From Gracilaria domingensis (taxonomy: Eukaryota > Rhodophyta > Florideophyceae > Gracilariales > Gracilariaceae): a DNA stretch of 55,842 bases. Under the pieces are notes generated by a model. That model was not told the origin of the DNA. It was given only the letters and a program-made list of their open reading frames with translations, and ran no database searches. This document shows, piece by piece, positions 20,795-30,329 of the stretch; the stretch's first letter is position 1; each line of letters opens with the position of its first letter. The stretch spans positions 76,889-132,730 of the forward strand of contig VCMS01000308.1 in the NCBI GenBank assembly GCA_022539475.1. Direction: 5' to 3'. The translations under genes were made by a program, and so were the position numbers.

Positions 20795-21258
20795 GTTGCT
20801 GTGAGGTACTAGAGGTTATACTGTAATGGATGATGGATACTTGAGCGGGGTTGCTTGAAGTGCAGAGGAACCGCGGGCGAGGACAAAATCTTTTTGGTGT
20901 GGTCTTATGACACACTTACAAGTGATGTGTGGATTCCACACGTCCAAACTGTGGACTGCACATCTCGTGGACAAAAATCCATAAAGCAAACGCAACTCGG
21001 TTGACTTGGGCATGGGGTTGAACATCATGTTCTGGTTCTGCAGATTTTGCAGCCTTCGTGATCGAGTCTGAAAGCATCGTAGACTGCGACAAAAGTCGCA
21101 GGCTTTATGTGGGTGCTAATTAGCCACAGTACCAAGGATAGAACAACACATCCATGACACGCGCCTCCAAAGCAATGGCAGATACAGTAGGTGCTGCGAC
21201 GACCTACAACACGATCGCGGAGGTGACTGATAAATAGCGAGGGCGTATTCACACACAG
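20795..21258. other. Spacer between tandem hydrolase copies
   Basis: No gene is seen. It holds the upstream region of copy 1 and a block rich in TGTGGA/CCACA words (20930-20960). Confidence 0.4.
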
Positions 21259-22208
21259 TTACCTGACGAAATCGTTAACGGCGGCGCAAAATTGACCCGG
21301 TATCTGAGATTAGAGCCAGTAGACGGCATCAGATATGGTGACCAGTTTTGTGTTTAGAAACAGGGAGATGAACGTACTCATTGCTTGAAACAGAACATGC
21401 TTGCTGTTACCGCCTCGAATGAAACATGTAGGCCTTTTCTAGTGACGTCCATCCTGTTTTGAAAAGGCCATAGTACTGGGTAAAGAAGCATAAATAACAT
21501 CCACACTAACTCTCCATCGATACTTTGTAGCAGCGTTACGGTCGCCAGTTAGATTACTCATGAGGAACTTGCACGCATCGGATCTGACGCCGTTTCTCAG
21601 ACCACTGTCGATTGACGTCCTGGCGCTTCTGCACAGCGGAGAGATCAACGTACAGCATGGCGCAACTGTCGATGAGGGCGTCCGCAGGGTCGTTGGAGGC
21701 TTTGTACGGAATGGGCGTAATGTCCACAACGATGAGCTGAGACACCAGCTCGGGGTGTGAGAAAGCAAGATGTATGAATAACTTGCCCCCCATGCTGTGA
21801 CCATGTACGGTGACTCGCTCTATGTTACGCTGTTCAAGAAAGTGCAGCAAGTCAGCGAGCATGGTGTCATATTTCATGACGTACGCGAATGTAACGTGGG
21901 GTGATCGGCCATGATTACGTAGATCGAGCACAAACGTCTCGTGTTGAGGCACAGTACATGACACACTAAGTCAGTAGCAGGACGTTGCGTGCACGACGGC
22001 GCTGTGGGACTGGAAAATACGTACCAAAGTCGGGATAATGGAAAAGCGAACGGTAGGTGGACTCCGACGAGAAAACACCATGTAATACGACGACGCATGG
22101 GGCCCGGGTGGCGGGTGTCGGCGTGCGAGGAGGTATGGTGAGGAAGTGGAGGGCGATGGGGTAGAAAGGGACGGAGCAGAGCAGCTTGGCGAGACCGGCG
22201 CCCATCAT
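21259..22208 (-). pseudogene. ABHD11-like alpha/beta hydrolase, copy 2
   Basis: Same layout as copy 1: VVVLHGVFSSESTYR, LDLRNHGRSPHVTFAYVMKYD, GHSMGGKLFIHLAF, VVDITPI, and a C-terminal block matching copy 1. The intron donor GTACGT is kept, but the acceptor that reads GCAG in copy 1 reads ACTG here, so normal splicing would fail. A frameshift near 21600 ends the central frame. The two copies differ at roughly a fifth of positions by eye, so the tandem duplication is old. Confidence 0.78.
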
Positions 22209-22733
22209 GCCCACATGATACTGCGATCACAAACGATGCCGCAAGGCAGAGCGTTTTGCAGATGACGCGGATTTGGAGAGGGACCAGTACGTATGGAAGT
22301 CGGGCAGCGTGTAGGGCGCGTCCGATGATATGCAAGGGCATAAGGTGGCGCAATGCAGAGCGCTGGATGTGGGGGAGATAGACTCGTCCCGAAGGAGCAT
22401 AGAAAACGGGCGCAATAGGAAACTGGGGTGAGAGAAACGCGATTAAGGTGAGAACAAGAAACTCGAAACGCACGAAGATTGCCATTTCTCATTCGAGACC
22501 TCTTCATTTTCGTTAGCGCTTCATCGATTTGCATTGAGCATTCATTTATAATTACAACACTTCTTTGCTAGATCACTTGCGACAACAATTGCCACAGCCA
22601 ATTGAAAATCTGTTGGAACGTGTCCAAACCCTGTTACAGTGAGTAATGAACAAGCAATGAGCATTTAAAAAAAGGCCAACATAATTACAATTTTTTAAAC
22701 ATTAAACGACATAGAGTTTTGCCTGGGTATGTG
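22209..22733. other. Upstream of hydrolase copy 2
   Basis: An open minus-strand stretch starts MAIFVRFEFLVLTLIAFL (22485), a signal-peptide-like hydrophobic N-terminus, and runs into the hydrolase region. It could be a leader exon, but no family is recognised. The rest is AT-rich. Confidence 0.35.
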
Positions 22734-22810
22734 CCACAGTAGTTTACCCGTAACTAAATTACTGTGGGTTCAGAAATAGTGTGGCATACACTAATAACAG
22801 TAGTCCCCTG
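22734..22810 (-). repeat. Right end of TNP2 element with hairpins
   Basis: The terminus on the minus strand is CAGGGGACTACTGTTAT, then the near-palindrome TAGTGT-GGCAT-ACACTA at 22777-22793, mirroring the left end. A further hairpin CCACAGTA...TACTGTGG spans 22734-22767. Confidence 0.65.
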
Positions 22811-22812
22811 TA
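22811..22812. repeat. TA target duplication, right side of nested element
   Basis: Pairs with TA at 12371-12372; see the copia reading-frame argument there. Confidence 0.75.
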
Positions 22813-24595
22813 CCTTTTGGATCCGATGCTTGGCGTACGGAGAGGTCCGCACATATCAGTAAAGATCAAGCCGCCAATCTTGGCGTCCCGTCTACTTCTG
22901 TTACTAAGGTTTCTGCGTATCAGATTACTTTTAACACAAGGAGTATATTCTGATCCAACTGGTTTCTCCATGAGACCTTATCCATGAACTGTGCTTAGAT
23001 TAGACATAAGGAGTATCTTTCGTTTCCAAACGTGTCCAAGTCTTTCATGCGAGAGTGGTATTCCAATAGTCTCCCTTCGCGCAGCACAGGAAATAGGAGG
23101 AGCCGCTCTACCCCATACCCGGTACACTCCAGTTTTCTTCGGTACCCTGATAACGATAATTTCCTCCTGAATGAAGCAAAATGATCAATCGGAAGATATT
23201 CTGCACCCTTCGTCAGTCAGATCTGAACAAGAAATAATGTTACATTATACATCTGCGACAGAAGACACACCTCCTGGGAGTAATTGTAAAGAGTGTCGGC
23301 CTTGCTGTTTCGCACTAAGCGCAAGGTCTCCTTCTTTAGTTGCTACCACTCGCCTAGCATCAACCAAGACGATGTATTTCGGTTATAAAGCCGAGAACCG
23401 GTGTTCCATGTCCCCGTCTTCTACTATGTGTGCTTTAACTCTGGAGTATATTATGAACTGATAGTCTCCTTCATGTGAGATTGTGGAGCAAACAGGATCC
23501 GATATTCTGCGCTCGATGCATCTCATAATGAGCCCGGAACCCCTTACTATGAATGACACCCCTATTTTTGTTTACCTTTTAGACGAAGTTTCCAGGAACC
23601 TTTACAGGTGAGTATGGGAATTGGCTCAAAGAAAAGAGCAGATGCATAACTTCGTAGCCGACGTGTAGTGTAGATATTCGAGGTGTATCCGCCGGGGTTG
23701 TTCACTGGAACGCTGGCACTTGGTAATACACGTGTTCAGACCTCGAGAGGTGCACACCACGACTGCAGCTAGTGTTAGATTAATTCTCGGTAGATTCCTA
23801 TATAGGCTCGACCATCTGGCCCTAGAATCCACCAAGTAAACTGAACTGAGTAACGTCCTATCTCCCAGGACTGGGATATATATATTGTTGCCTACGTCTG
23901 TTCACTACTCCTTCGGGAGGGTGACCACTACTGGTCTCGACATATCTACCCCTCCGGGTACCTAAGAAGCCAACGCTTGCACCTACTATTTCATTTCTGA
24001 TGTTGTTCCGATATAGACCTGCGGCTCCAAAGCTTGAGACCAGGATTTTGATCTGCTCACTATTCGAAACTGGACACCCCATTGCTTCCAGTCTTGAAAA
24101 CAAGGATTCAAATCCATCAACATGATCCGAAATTTTCGTTCCTTCTGTGAAACGGGTTTGGTGCAGCTTAGACTATAACTGTACCCTCGTTGCCGTCTTT
24201 TCAGTCGCATACTTCTCCCGAAGTTTATAATACATCACAAACGGGTTTCTTTTTCAGAAGCAATGGCCCGGAGCGGTTTTTCTCCCCTAGATTGCACCAG
24301 ATACATGAGCGCTTTCGAAAGCCTCAGCTTTACATTCTCTGAAAGCGTTTCCATGCTTTTCTCACCAACCATGTCTTCTAGAACGACATTCAGTATTTTC
24401 TTCTATTCGAGAAGAGCTTCGATTATTATCATCCTGAGGGTAACTTCCTTATGTTTCTTTATATTGAAACAGGTGAACTTCTGAACCGTATCTTTTACAA
24501 TCGTGGACAGAGTAGCAGAAGCAGGTTAATAGGAGATAAGTAAACAAATGAGCTGAACTAGAAGTCCGAGCGCCAGTGAAGCGAGATGATACGAC
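22813..24595 (-). pseudogene. Copia A gag, protease and integrase start
   Basis: Reads right to left. A gag-like helical block SLFSRLEAMGCPVSNSEQI lies near 24100-24040 (UBN2/gag type: EGTKISDHVDGF, then a LEAMGCPV segment). The zinc-knuckle and retropepsin regions are degenerate at 23840-23050. The integrase zinc end and core start are at 22971-22813: CVKSNLIRRNLSNRSRRD, GLIFTDMCGPLRTPSIGSKRY (first catalytic Asp in FTD). The integrase stops at RY where the TNP2 element is inserted. Several frameshifts and stops are present. No clear primer-binding site was recognised beside the 5' LTR. Confidence 0.75.
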
Positions 24596-24946
24596 TGTTG
24601 TGGTCGGTTGGGTTGAGTTTTCTTTCGTTCTGAGAAGTCCTATCCCTCTTAAAAAAATTGTACTTACGCAAAACCCTGCCGAAAACTAAGGTACTTAAGA
24701 CTTTTGGTCAAAGCTCTATGGCAAGCTGCAGGAGGCCACACAAAAAGTTATTGTATCAGAGTGACTTTTTCGTACACTTCGCCTAAGATTTGTACATACA
24801 GCTTCTCTAGTTTGTTTATAACTCTACAGCGGAAGATACGTCGCAGCAAATATTAATCTTCATAGTGCCATACCAGAAGACACCTCACAACACCTGTAGA
24901 GCTCTCGAAGCACATCTGAGTGCTCAATAGTATACTCATACCAACA
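24596..24946 (-). repeat. 5' LTR of copia A
   Basis: About 351 bases, minus strand TGTTGGTATGAG...CCACAACA. Partner of 9432-9785. Confidence 0.9.
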
Positions 24947-24951
24947 GACAC
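24947..24951. repeat. Target-site duplication GACAC, right
   Basis: Matches 9427-9431 outside the other LTR. Confidence 0.85.
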
Positions 24952-25321
24952 TCCTGGTCCCAGATAGACCTCTAGTCGTCTATCACACTGCTCGCCACGA
25001 CGACGATCCATTTACTGACCCCGAATTGCTTGATCCAAATGACGCTGATCAACACGTGAAAATGCAAGGGGCCGTTGACAATATGGTTCAGACTGTGAAA
25101 GAAAATAGCTTGGCACCCGAAGCTTCAGAGGTGCTAAACGAGATCGTCGAAGAGAACATCGGCATTTTCCACATTTCACTTGCATGCACCCCCCTCCAAG
25201 TGGCACCTCTGAAAATAATACTGGCAATAGGCGCTCACCCCGTTTGTATTCTTCTCCTAAAATGCTTTCAAGGACATCGAGCCTTTTTGGTCAATTCAGT
25301 AATGGAAATAGTACGTGCGGG
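24952..25321 (+). mobile_element. Ty3/gypsy pol fragment, 3' part (start of RT)
   Basis: Continues the fragment ending at 9431. It encodes DPFTDPELLDPNDADQHV, EENIGIFHISLACTPLQ and VAPLKIILAIGAHPV, then a degraded RAGM end, which is the N-terminal edge of gypsy reverse transcriptase. It stops at about 25321, where an unrelated Harbinger relic begins, so most of RT, RNase H and integrase are missing. Confidence 0.8.
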
Positions 25322-25329
25322 CATGTCGA

Positions 25330-25833
25330 ATCGCAAAAAGTCTTCACTATTGACCTCTACAACTCTAATTGTGCCATGAGAGGTGGAAAAATACAAGATA
25401 ATATCATTCAAAATTTTTGATATCAGATAGCTTTGCCGGGCGATCCAATATTTCACTTTTTCCGTACAAAGCCACGAGGACAAGTTCAAAAGCCTTTTTT
25501 CTGAGATGTGTGCTGCGTTATAGAGAGGAGCCTTGCAAAATCTGCAATATAAATGAAGCTTCGCAATGATGTGAAACCGGGGGTATATTATATCATTAAT
25601 ATAGTATGACCAATTTATTTCTGTTCCTGCCACACAAATTGAGTTTCTTCGACAGAGCAATTTTCCGCTTCTTGCGTCATTAAGAGTCGAGCTTTGTGAC
25701 ATAATTGATATGTCATTCTTTGCCCTTGGAGATCCAAACATGACATGCTGGGTAGCCAGCTTGTCACCATAACCAACCTACTTTCGCAGCATCGATTGTC
25801 TTTCTTTGAGAATACATTGCTCTTACAATGCAA
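25330..25833 (-). pseudogene. Harbinger-type transposase relic (plant-transposon-protein family)
   Basis: The minus strand carries FGSPRAKNDISIMSQSSTLN, then GTEINWSYYINDIIYPRFHI, the DDE-domain blocks (FGSPGSxNDI..., YYLxDGIYP) of Harbinger-like transposases. A degraded C-terminal part (FCKA.., HISEKR) follows. Several frame changes; no TIRs were found. It abuts the truncated gypsy fragment. Confidence 0.6.
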
Positions 25834-27256
25834 CCGAGAAATTACTCTTTTTCAACCGAGAGCGATCAAGGGCACCAATAAAACCTGGGAAGACTAGATG
25901 AGCATAATCAGATTCAATTCTCTCAGTTGTGGAGTTGCTACTTAAGTTATGGATTCAATCCGAAGACAATGCATGATAGAACTACAAAAACTTTCTGAGA
26001 GTTTCTAAGATTGTTGATTCATGAATGCAGACGCATGTAACCAGATACTTTTCTGCTACTATATAGTTGAATTAAATGAGAAAAGTTCTGATTTTCTGAT
26101 CAATAATGGGGTGGCGGATGCAGGGAGGTTGGCGCACTCTCCCCTGGACGCCATCAAAAGCTTTTTCTGCGATCTCCTTTGGGGATAAACCCAATGGCTA
26201 CCGCCGCCACTCGCGAACTCAAGATTGCCGCGCGCTGCGGCACGCCTGCCCGCGCGATGGATCGTGAGGCCGCGCGCTGCGCGTTGCAGCGCGCCCTCCG
26301 AATAGATGAATAGGTTGCGCCCCGCGCCCTGCGGCACGCGTGATGACGAAGATGATGACACGGGGTTCGTGCTGGTGTTGCGCGTAGCTCGCTGCAGCTT
26401 CTGCGTACGGCTCGGTGCCATTGGTCGCTACTGCTGTTGACGAAGGAGAAGTGGATGAAGTCGCTCTGGACGGGCAAGGACGCTAAAGCTGGGGGCTGTC
26501 GGCGCCGTCGCCGCGCACATGCCCGCGTGCTCGAGCTCGGTCTGACAGCATCTCGCCATATCTAGTAGCGACGGTCTGTGACCGTACGAAACTGTCGCCA
26601 TATATGAGGATTCCTGTGCGGGCGGCGCCGGCAGCATATCTCTCGCGAACGCTGGGAAAAGTGACTGCCGTGTCTGTGCCGCTGCTACTGGCATTGCAAT
26701 CTACTGCATGCTGACATGGTACGACTGAGAGGGAGCGGCCCATTGCGCCGTAACACAATGAGCGCTAACTGGTGATGCTCTCGGGGATGATGGTAAACAT
26801 GCCGCCGTCGCGTCGCCGAAGCCAACACACCACTGCAACATAATATGCACCAATGCAAACGCAAATTTTTTTTGAGCATATGCAGGATGAGAAGCGTGGA
26901 AAGCAGGCTGAGATTAAAGTAAAAAAAGAGCTCATTGAGCGCACATGAGCAGCAATGTTGACTTTCAATATGCTCTATACCTTCAAAGCCAACTAATTGG
27001 GAGGAGAGTCGCTGGGCGCCGTCTCGCAGTAAATTTCTGAGCCGCTGACGAGTCTATGTACATAAAGTAAAGGCAAGTGAGGTACGGTGGCGTAGACTTT
27101 CAAAAGCCCGACATCCATACCAACCCTCAGCGTAATGATATCTACCAAAAGCTCTTCGAACTTCTCAATACGAAACTTCGGGGAAAGCGGCGTTGGAGAG
27201 ACATATCAGTCATCTCCATTCTCGTTCATCGAACTTCCTGTGTCGGTACCCGAACA
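25834..27256. other. Unassigned stretch with a GC-rich block
   Basis: 25834-26050 is AT-rich and empty. 26110-26880 is clearly more GC-rich, with minus-strand frames rich in Ala/Arg/Ser. One hydrophobic piece (GAYYVAVVCWLRRRDGG) near 26860-26830 could be a membrane segment. No family is recognised and the frames change repeatedly, so a decayed gene is likely. Confidence 0.35.
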
Positions 27257-27574
27257 CTACAATGCCTCATAGTCAATTACGGTGTACCACAGAGAAGGGA
27301 CATCCAAATTATCGGTTTCGTCATCCGTAAGGTCGCGAATGTATTCCGTTGCGTTGGTCATCTCAAATCTGTGGAGATAGTGAGAGGCGGGACGACTTGA
27401 GGACAAACAAACGAGAAGGTGACAGACATCTATAGCAAGTGGATGCCTTAAACTTATAGTCTGGTTACGAAGCACATTTTTCGCCGTTGGAAACAGACGT
27501 GAAGGGCCTACCCCTTTTTCATCCAGAGCGAAGCCCAAGGGATCATCAACAAAGTACCAGGGTTTTAGTTCCAT
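27257..27574 (-). CDS. Hypothetical protein fragment
   Basis: About 105 residues, MELKPWYFVDDPLGF to WYTVIDYEAL, with balanced composition and acidic patches (DLTDDETDNLDV). No family is recognised. It may be the end of a longer minus-strand gene: upstream (27580-28250) there are Lys/Glu-rich, coiled-coil-like pieces such as EIKNLAKENKALSKQVSK, broken by stops. Confidence 0.3.
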   Translation of the reverse strand: MELKPWYFVDDPLGFALDEKGVGPSRLFPTAKNVLRNQTISLRHPLAIDVCHLLVCLSSSRPASHYLHRFEMTNATEYIRDLTDDETDNLDVPSLWYTVIDYEAL

Positions 27575-28879
27575 AGGATTTAAAAGCTGCTCCTTTATAT
27601 ATATACTCCCAAGTTTTAATGTCTGTCGCTAACTCAACTCCGGGCAGACCACTTCCTCTCTCTCGACGACTTTATCCATCCATGCCTCTTTCGCCTCTCT
27701 TCCTCCCCTTCCGTCGTCGCTAACCGTATCTCCTGTTTCGTACTTCCAACACCGTTTGGCACAGTCAATGGCACCTTGACACGACCTTTTCTCCACAATC
27801 TCTCCTTCATCGGGGGCCCAGTCTTCCGTCTTCTTTGCTTTTCTTACGTTGTGCTATCTTCTATTGAGCTTTCTAGCACCTTGTAACAGTTCTCAATATC
27901 CCTACACAGCTACAATCCCTGAGTGAACGTAAACTGTCTTTGATACTTGTTTGCTAAGAGCCTTATTTTCTTTCGCAAGGTTTTTAATTTCGGTGGACCT
28001 TGGATACAGGCTATTTGACAGGTTTCTGTGATTCTACGCTGTGTTTTTCACCGAGCCGCACTATCATCTTTACCCTTTTAGTCTGATACTCCCCAGCTTC
28101 TGGTGTTCTTTTCTGGCGTTGGTCAGCACCCGCGTCATTTTGCTGAGAAATGATGTTTACAAGTAACTGTACTTTCACCATAATTTTGAGGTGCATATTG
28201 TGTCTGCATAAAGAATGATTGATTCGCACAAGCTCTAATTTCTGATACACAACTTTTACTACACTGAGTCTGATTTCAAACTTGGAAGTTCTAAAGAGAA
28301 CTCTTTCAATACGCTTGCGGAAAAGTAATCTTTTTCCATTTGTTGCGCTTCAATACGACGATGGATATCTCTGTTTTTTGTTGGCTTTGAATAGGTCTTT
28401 TATGATTTTGTTGGGCTATCACGCTTTGAAGAGTGGAAAACATTAGCAAAATAGCGTAGTCAGTATTTTGGCTTTCACTGGAAGAGGACAACGATAAAAA
28501 CTACCTCGAAATTGAGTGCTTCAAATTAGATTGGCCTGGGAAAAGGCTCGGAGGCCCGCGCAGGTCATGGCATATGGCGATGTATGTGTTTGGGACCGTC
28601 TCCCATACGGGATGATTGGAGTGGGTTATCGAGCCTTTCTTGGTGGCATTAGCCGACCAATCCCCTTCATACCAATTGCAAGAAATTATTGGTAATTAGG
28701 CGTGGGTAGGGAGGCCCTAAGACCACTTTTGCTTCGTAGCTTGAACCCATGAATTTTACTTTGTGATTTGAAGTACGTTTGTAGTAGTGGTCACTATACG
28801 GTTGCTTGTCTTTCAGGAACTTCGAGAGCAGCTTCCTTTGAAAGCTTGTCAGAGTCATTGAGTCACGCGCTTCCGACCA
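27575..28879. other. Decayed coding or intergenic stretch
   Basis: Holds the broken Lys/Glu-rich minus-strand pieces mentioned above (27580-28250), a Gln/Ser-rich piece at 28306-28491, and a TATA-like run at 27594-27606. No gene can be called. Confidence 0.3.
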
Positions 28880-29840
28880 AAAAACCATGCTTGGTCTCAA
28901 ATTCGTGATAGGTATGGATCTTACCGCGGTTCCTACGAAGAACGTTCCACATGTCATGGTCCCTGACGCCGCAAGTATCTCGCAATCTTTTCAACGCAGC
29001 CACTACATTACCCTCCACTTTCTTCGATCCATCAGGATCACCGCACGAAGTCTCACCAGCCTAGAATTCGGCCCAGCCCTCATTGAAGGCAAAGCCAAGA
29101 TTGGTCTTCTTTCTGCAATGATGGTTCCTGGTGTAACCATAATTCAACACGTCGTTCGGAAGGTGTGCGAATGTCCGGTCGTAGCGAGGCCGAACAGCGT
29201 GAGCCAGCCCACGTTTTGCGGTTGTGTTCGAAACAAACTCTCCTTTCGGAATACGAATGGTATCATACATTGCGTGAGGGGTGCCTCCGTAAAGGATCGC
29301 TTGTGCCGTAATCTCAAGCTTGAAAGGAATTCTGTAACCAACTCTCTCACAAAAGTCAAGAGTGGCATCGTAAAAACGCTGGTAGATGCGACACATCTCA
29401 GTATTTAAATGCAGAGGGCCAAAGTTTAAGTTCCCACGCCTGTTCTTCTTCGTTCCTGACTCTTCCTTCCCTCCACGAAGAGCAGACCTGTCGACCTCGA
29501 AATTGGCTTTGGCTGAAGAATGAAGGTAATCGATTCGTATGTAAACATCTGGCTGGCGCTTCTTCCTCCTGATAGCTACATCATTAAATGATGTAGCTAT
29601 CAGGAGGCTAATCTTGCCGAGCCAGAAACCGAGAAGTACCCTTGTGCATCAGTCGTCCTGAAACCCATAAAGTCGTCAAAAACAAGATCTTCGTCCATAA
29701 GAGAGATTGTGGAGTGTCTCAGAGGGTGCCTATAACACAATATTCGCCCCGTTGCATGAACTCTATAGCCCTTGGCAGGAAAGATAAGCGAAAGGGTCAC
29801 CGAAAGAATCAACTGAAAGAGGAGAAGGACGTTCTTGATA
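28880..29840 (-). pseudogene. Secreted transthyretin-like domain plus peptidase-like domain
   Basis: A hydrophobic leader (VLLLFQLILSVTLSLIF) is followed by a transthyretin-like fold: HATGRILCYRHPL, DEDLVFDDFMGFRTTDAQG, and later QPDVYIRIDYLHSS. A second domain follows: RFYDATLDFCERVGYRIPF, AILYGGTPHAMYDTIRIP, GFAFNEGWAEFWAG, the last resembling the third-ligand Glu motif of zinc metallopeptidases, although no HExxH is visible. No ATG heads the leader. A palindrome interrupts the transthyretin domain at 29565-29607, and a frameshift follows the NEGWAEF motif near 29061. Secretion is inferred from the leader. The copia B LTR starts about 130 bases upstream. Confidence 0.55.
29565..29607. repeat. 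Perfect 43-base palindrome inside coding sequence
   Basis: Two 21-base arms, starting CCTCCTGATAGCTACATC, around a single central base. It falls between two halves of a transthyretin-like domain and adds stop codons. If one arm and the centre (about 29 bases) are ignored, the flanking frames join as SARLAIRRKKRQPDV. Confidence 0.9.
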
Positions 29841-29963
29841 TTCAGTTAGTTGATTTCACGTTTTCATGACGAGTATGGAAGAAAGAGCAACTGAGAAGGA
29901 CGGGTCTTTTGTAAGAAAATCTGGGAGGGGGGGATGGGTTTCTGAAGGAGACCGGCACGCACG

Positions 29964-29970
29964 ACGGATG
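29964..29970. repeat. Target-site duplication ACGGATG, left
   Basis: Immediately before the 5' LTR of copia B. The same seven bases follow the 3' LTR at 34825-34831; the true duplication may be five of these. Confidence 0.75.
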
Positions 29971-30245
29971 CTCAGTAAATCAACTGAGTGGATGACGTGC
30001 TGCGGTACTGAATTTTATTTGAATGTTTGTACTTGGTTTGTATTTGACGGTTTGTGCTTATGTATGCGTGGCGCCCATTTAAGTTTGTATCTTTGTTTAC
30101 ATGGCGTCCGCTCTAGTTTGCATCATGTTGCAACACTTGGTTTACATAGAGTCTGTACGCTTGGACGTGTGTCTATATAAGACCCAGGGTGCTCTTGGTT
30201 GCATGGCGATCTCCAAGCCGATTCAATTAAGCTTTTCTCTCTAAG
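29971..30245 (+). repeat. 5' LTR of copia B
   Basis: Starts CTCAGTAAAT and ends TCTCTCTAAG, without the usual TG/CA ends in this alignment. It contains TATATAAGACCCAGGGTGCTC, a probable TATA box and transcription start region. It aligns with 34549-34824 with clear divergence (roughly one in eight bases by eye). Confidence 0.88.
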
Positions 30246-30329
30246 AGGTTATGGAAACCTCATCGTAACCTGTGCTACGTTTCGCAATATCAATCAATCA
30301 CTGCTTGTGTTATTATTGAGACCGAGAGA

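Larger units (their letters stand above)
12373..22810. mobile_element. TNP2-type DNA transposon carrying host-gene copies, nested in copia A
   Basis: A 10,438-base insertion inside the copia integrase. Its limits come from the copia protein: one TA removed from each side restores an uninterrupted frame. Both ends carry a near-palindrome of TAGTGT...ACACTA 13-17 bases from the terminus, resembling CACTA/TAGTG signatures although these are not the extreme ends. Inside are a truncated TNP2-like transposase gene (minus strand) and four host-type genes: ABC1 kinase, IspE and two ABHD11-like hydrolases, all with introns and all damaged. Gene capture by a CACTA/Mirage-like element is the inferred history; a later insertion of a host segment into the element is the alternative. 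Confidence 0.75.
9432..24946 (-). mobile_element. Complete but split Ty1/copia element A
   Basis: A copia element reading right to left, bounded by two LTRs (9432-9785 and 24596-24946), with a purine tract next to the 3' LTR and a GACAC target duplication. Without the nested insertion at 12373-22810 it is about 5.1 kb, normal for copia. Gag, protease and the start of integrase lie at 22813-24595; the rest of integrase, the reverse transcriptase and RNase H lie at 9810-12370. All coding parts carry stops or frameshifts. It landed in a gypsy element whose reading frame is restored when this element is removed. Confidence 0.9.

Noticed and set aside
24560..24596. Primer-binding site next to the 5' LTR of copia A
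   Set aside because: The sequence after the LTR does not begin with a convincing tRNA 3' complement.
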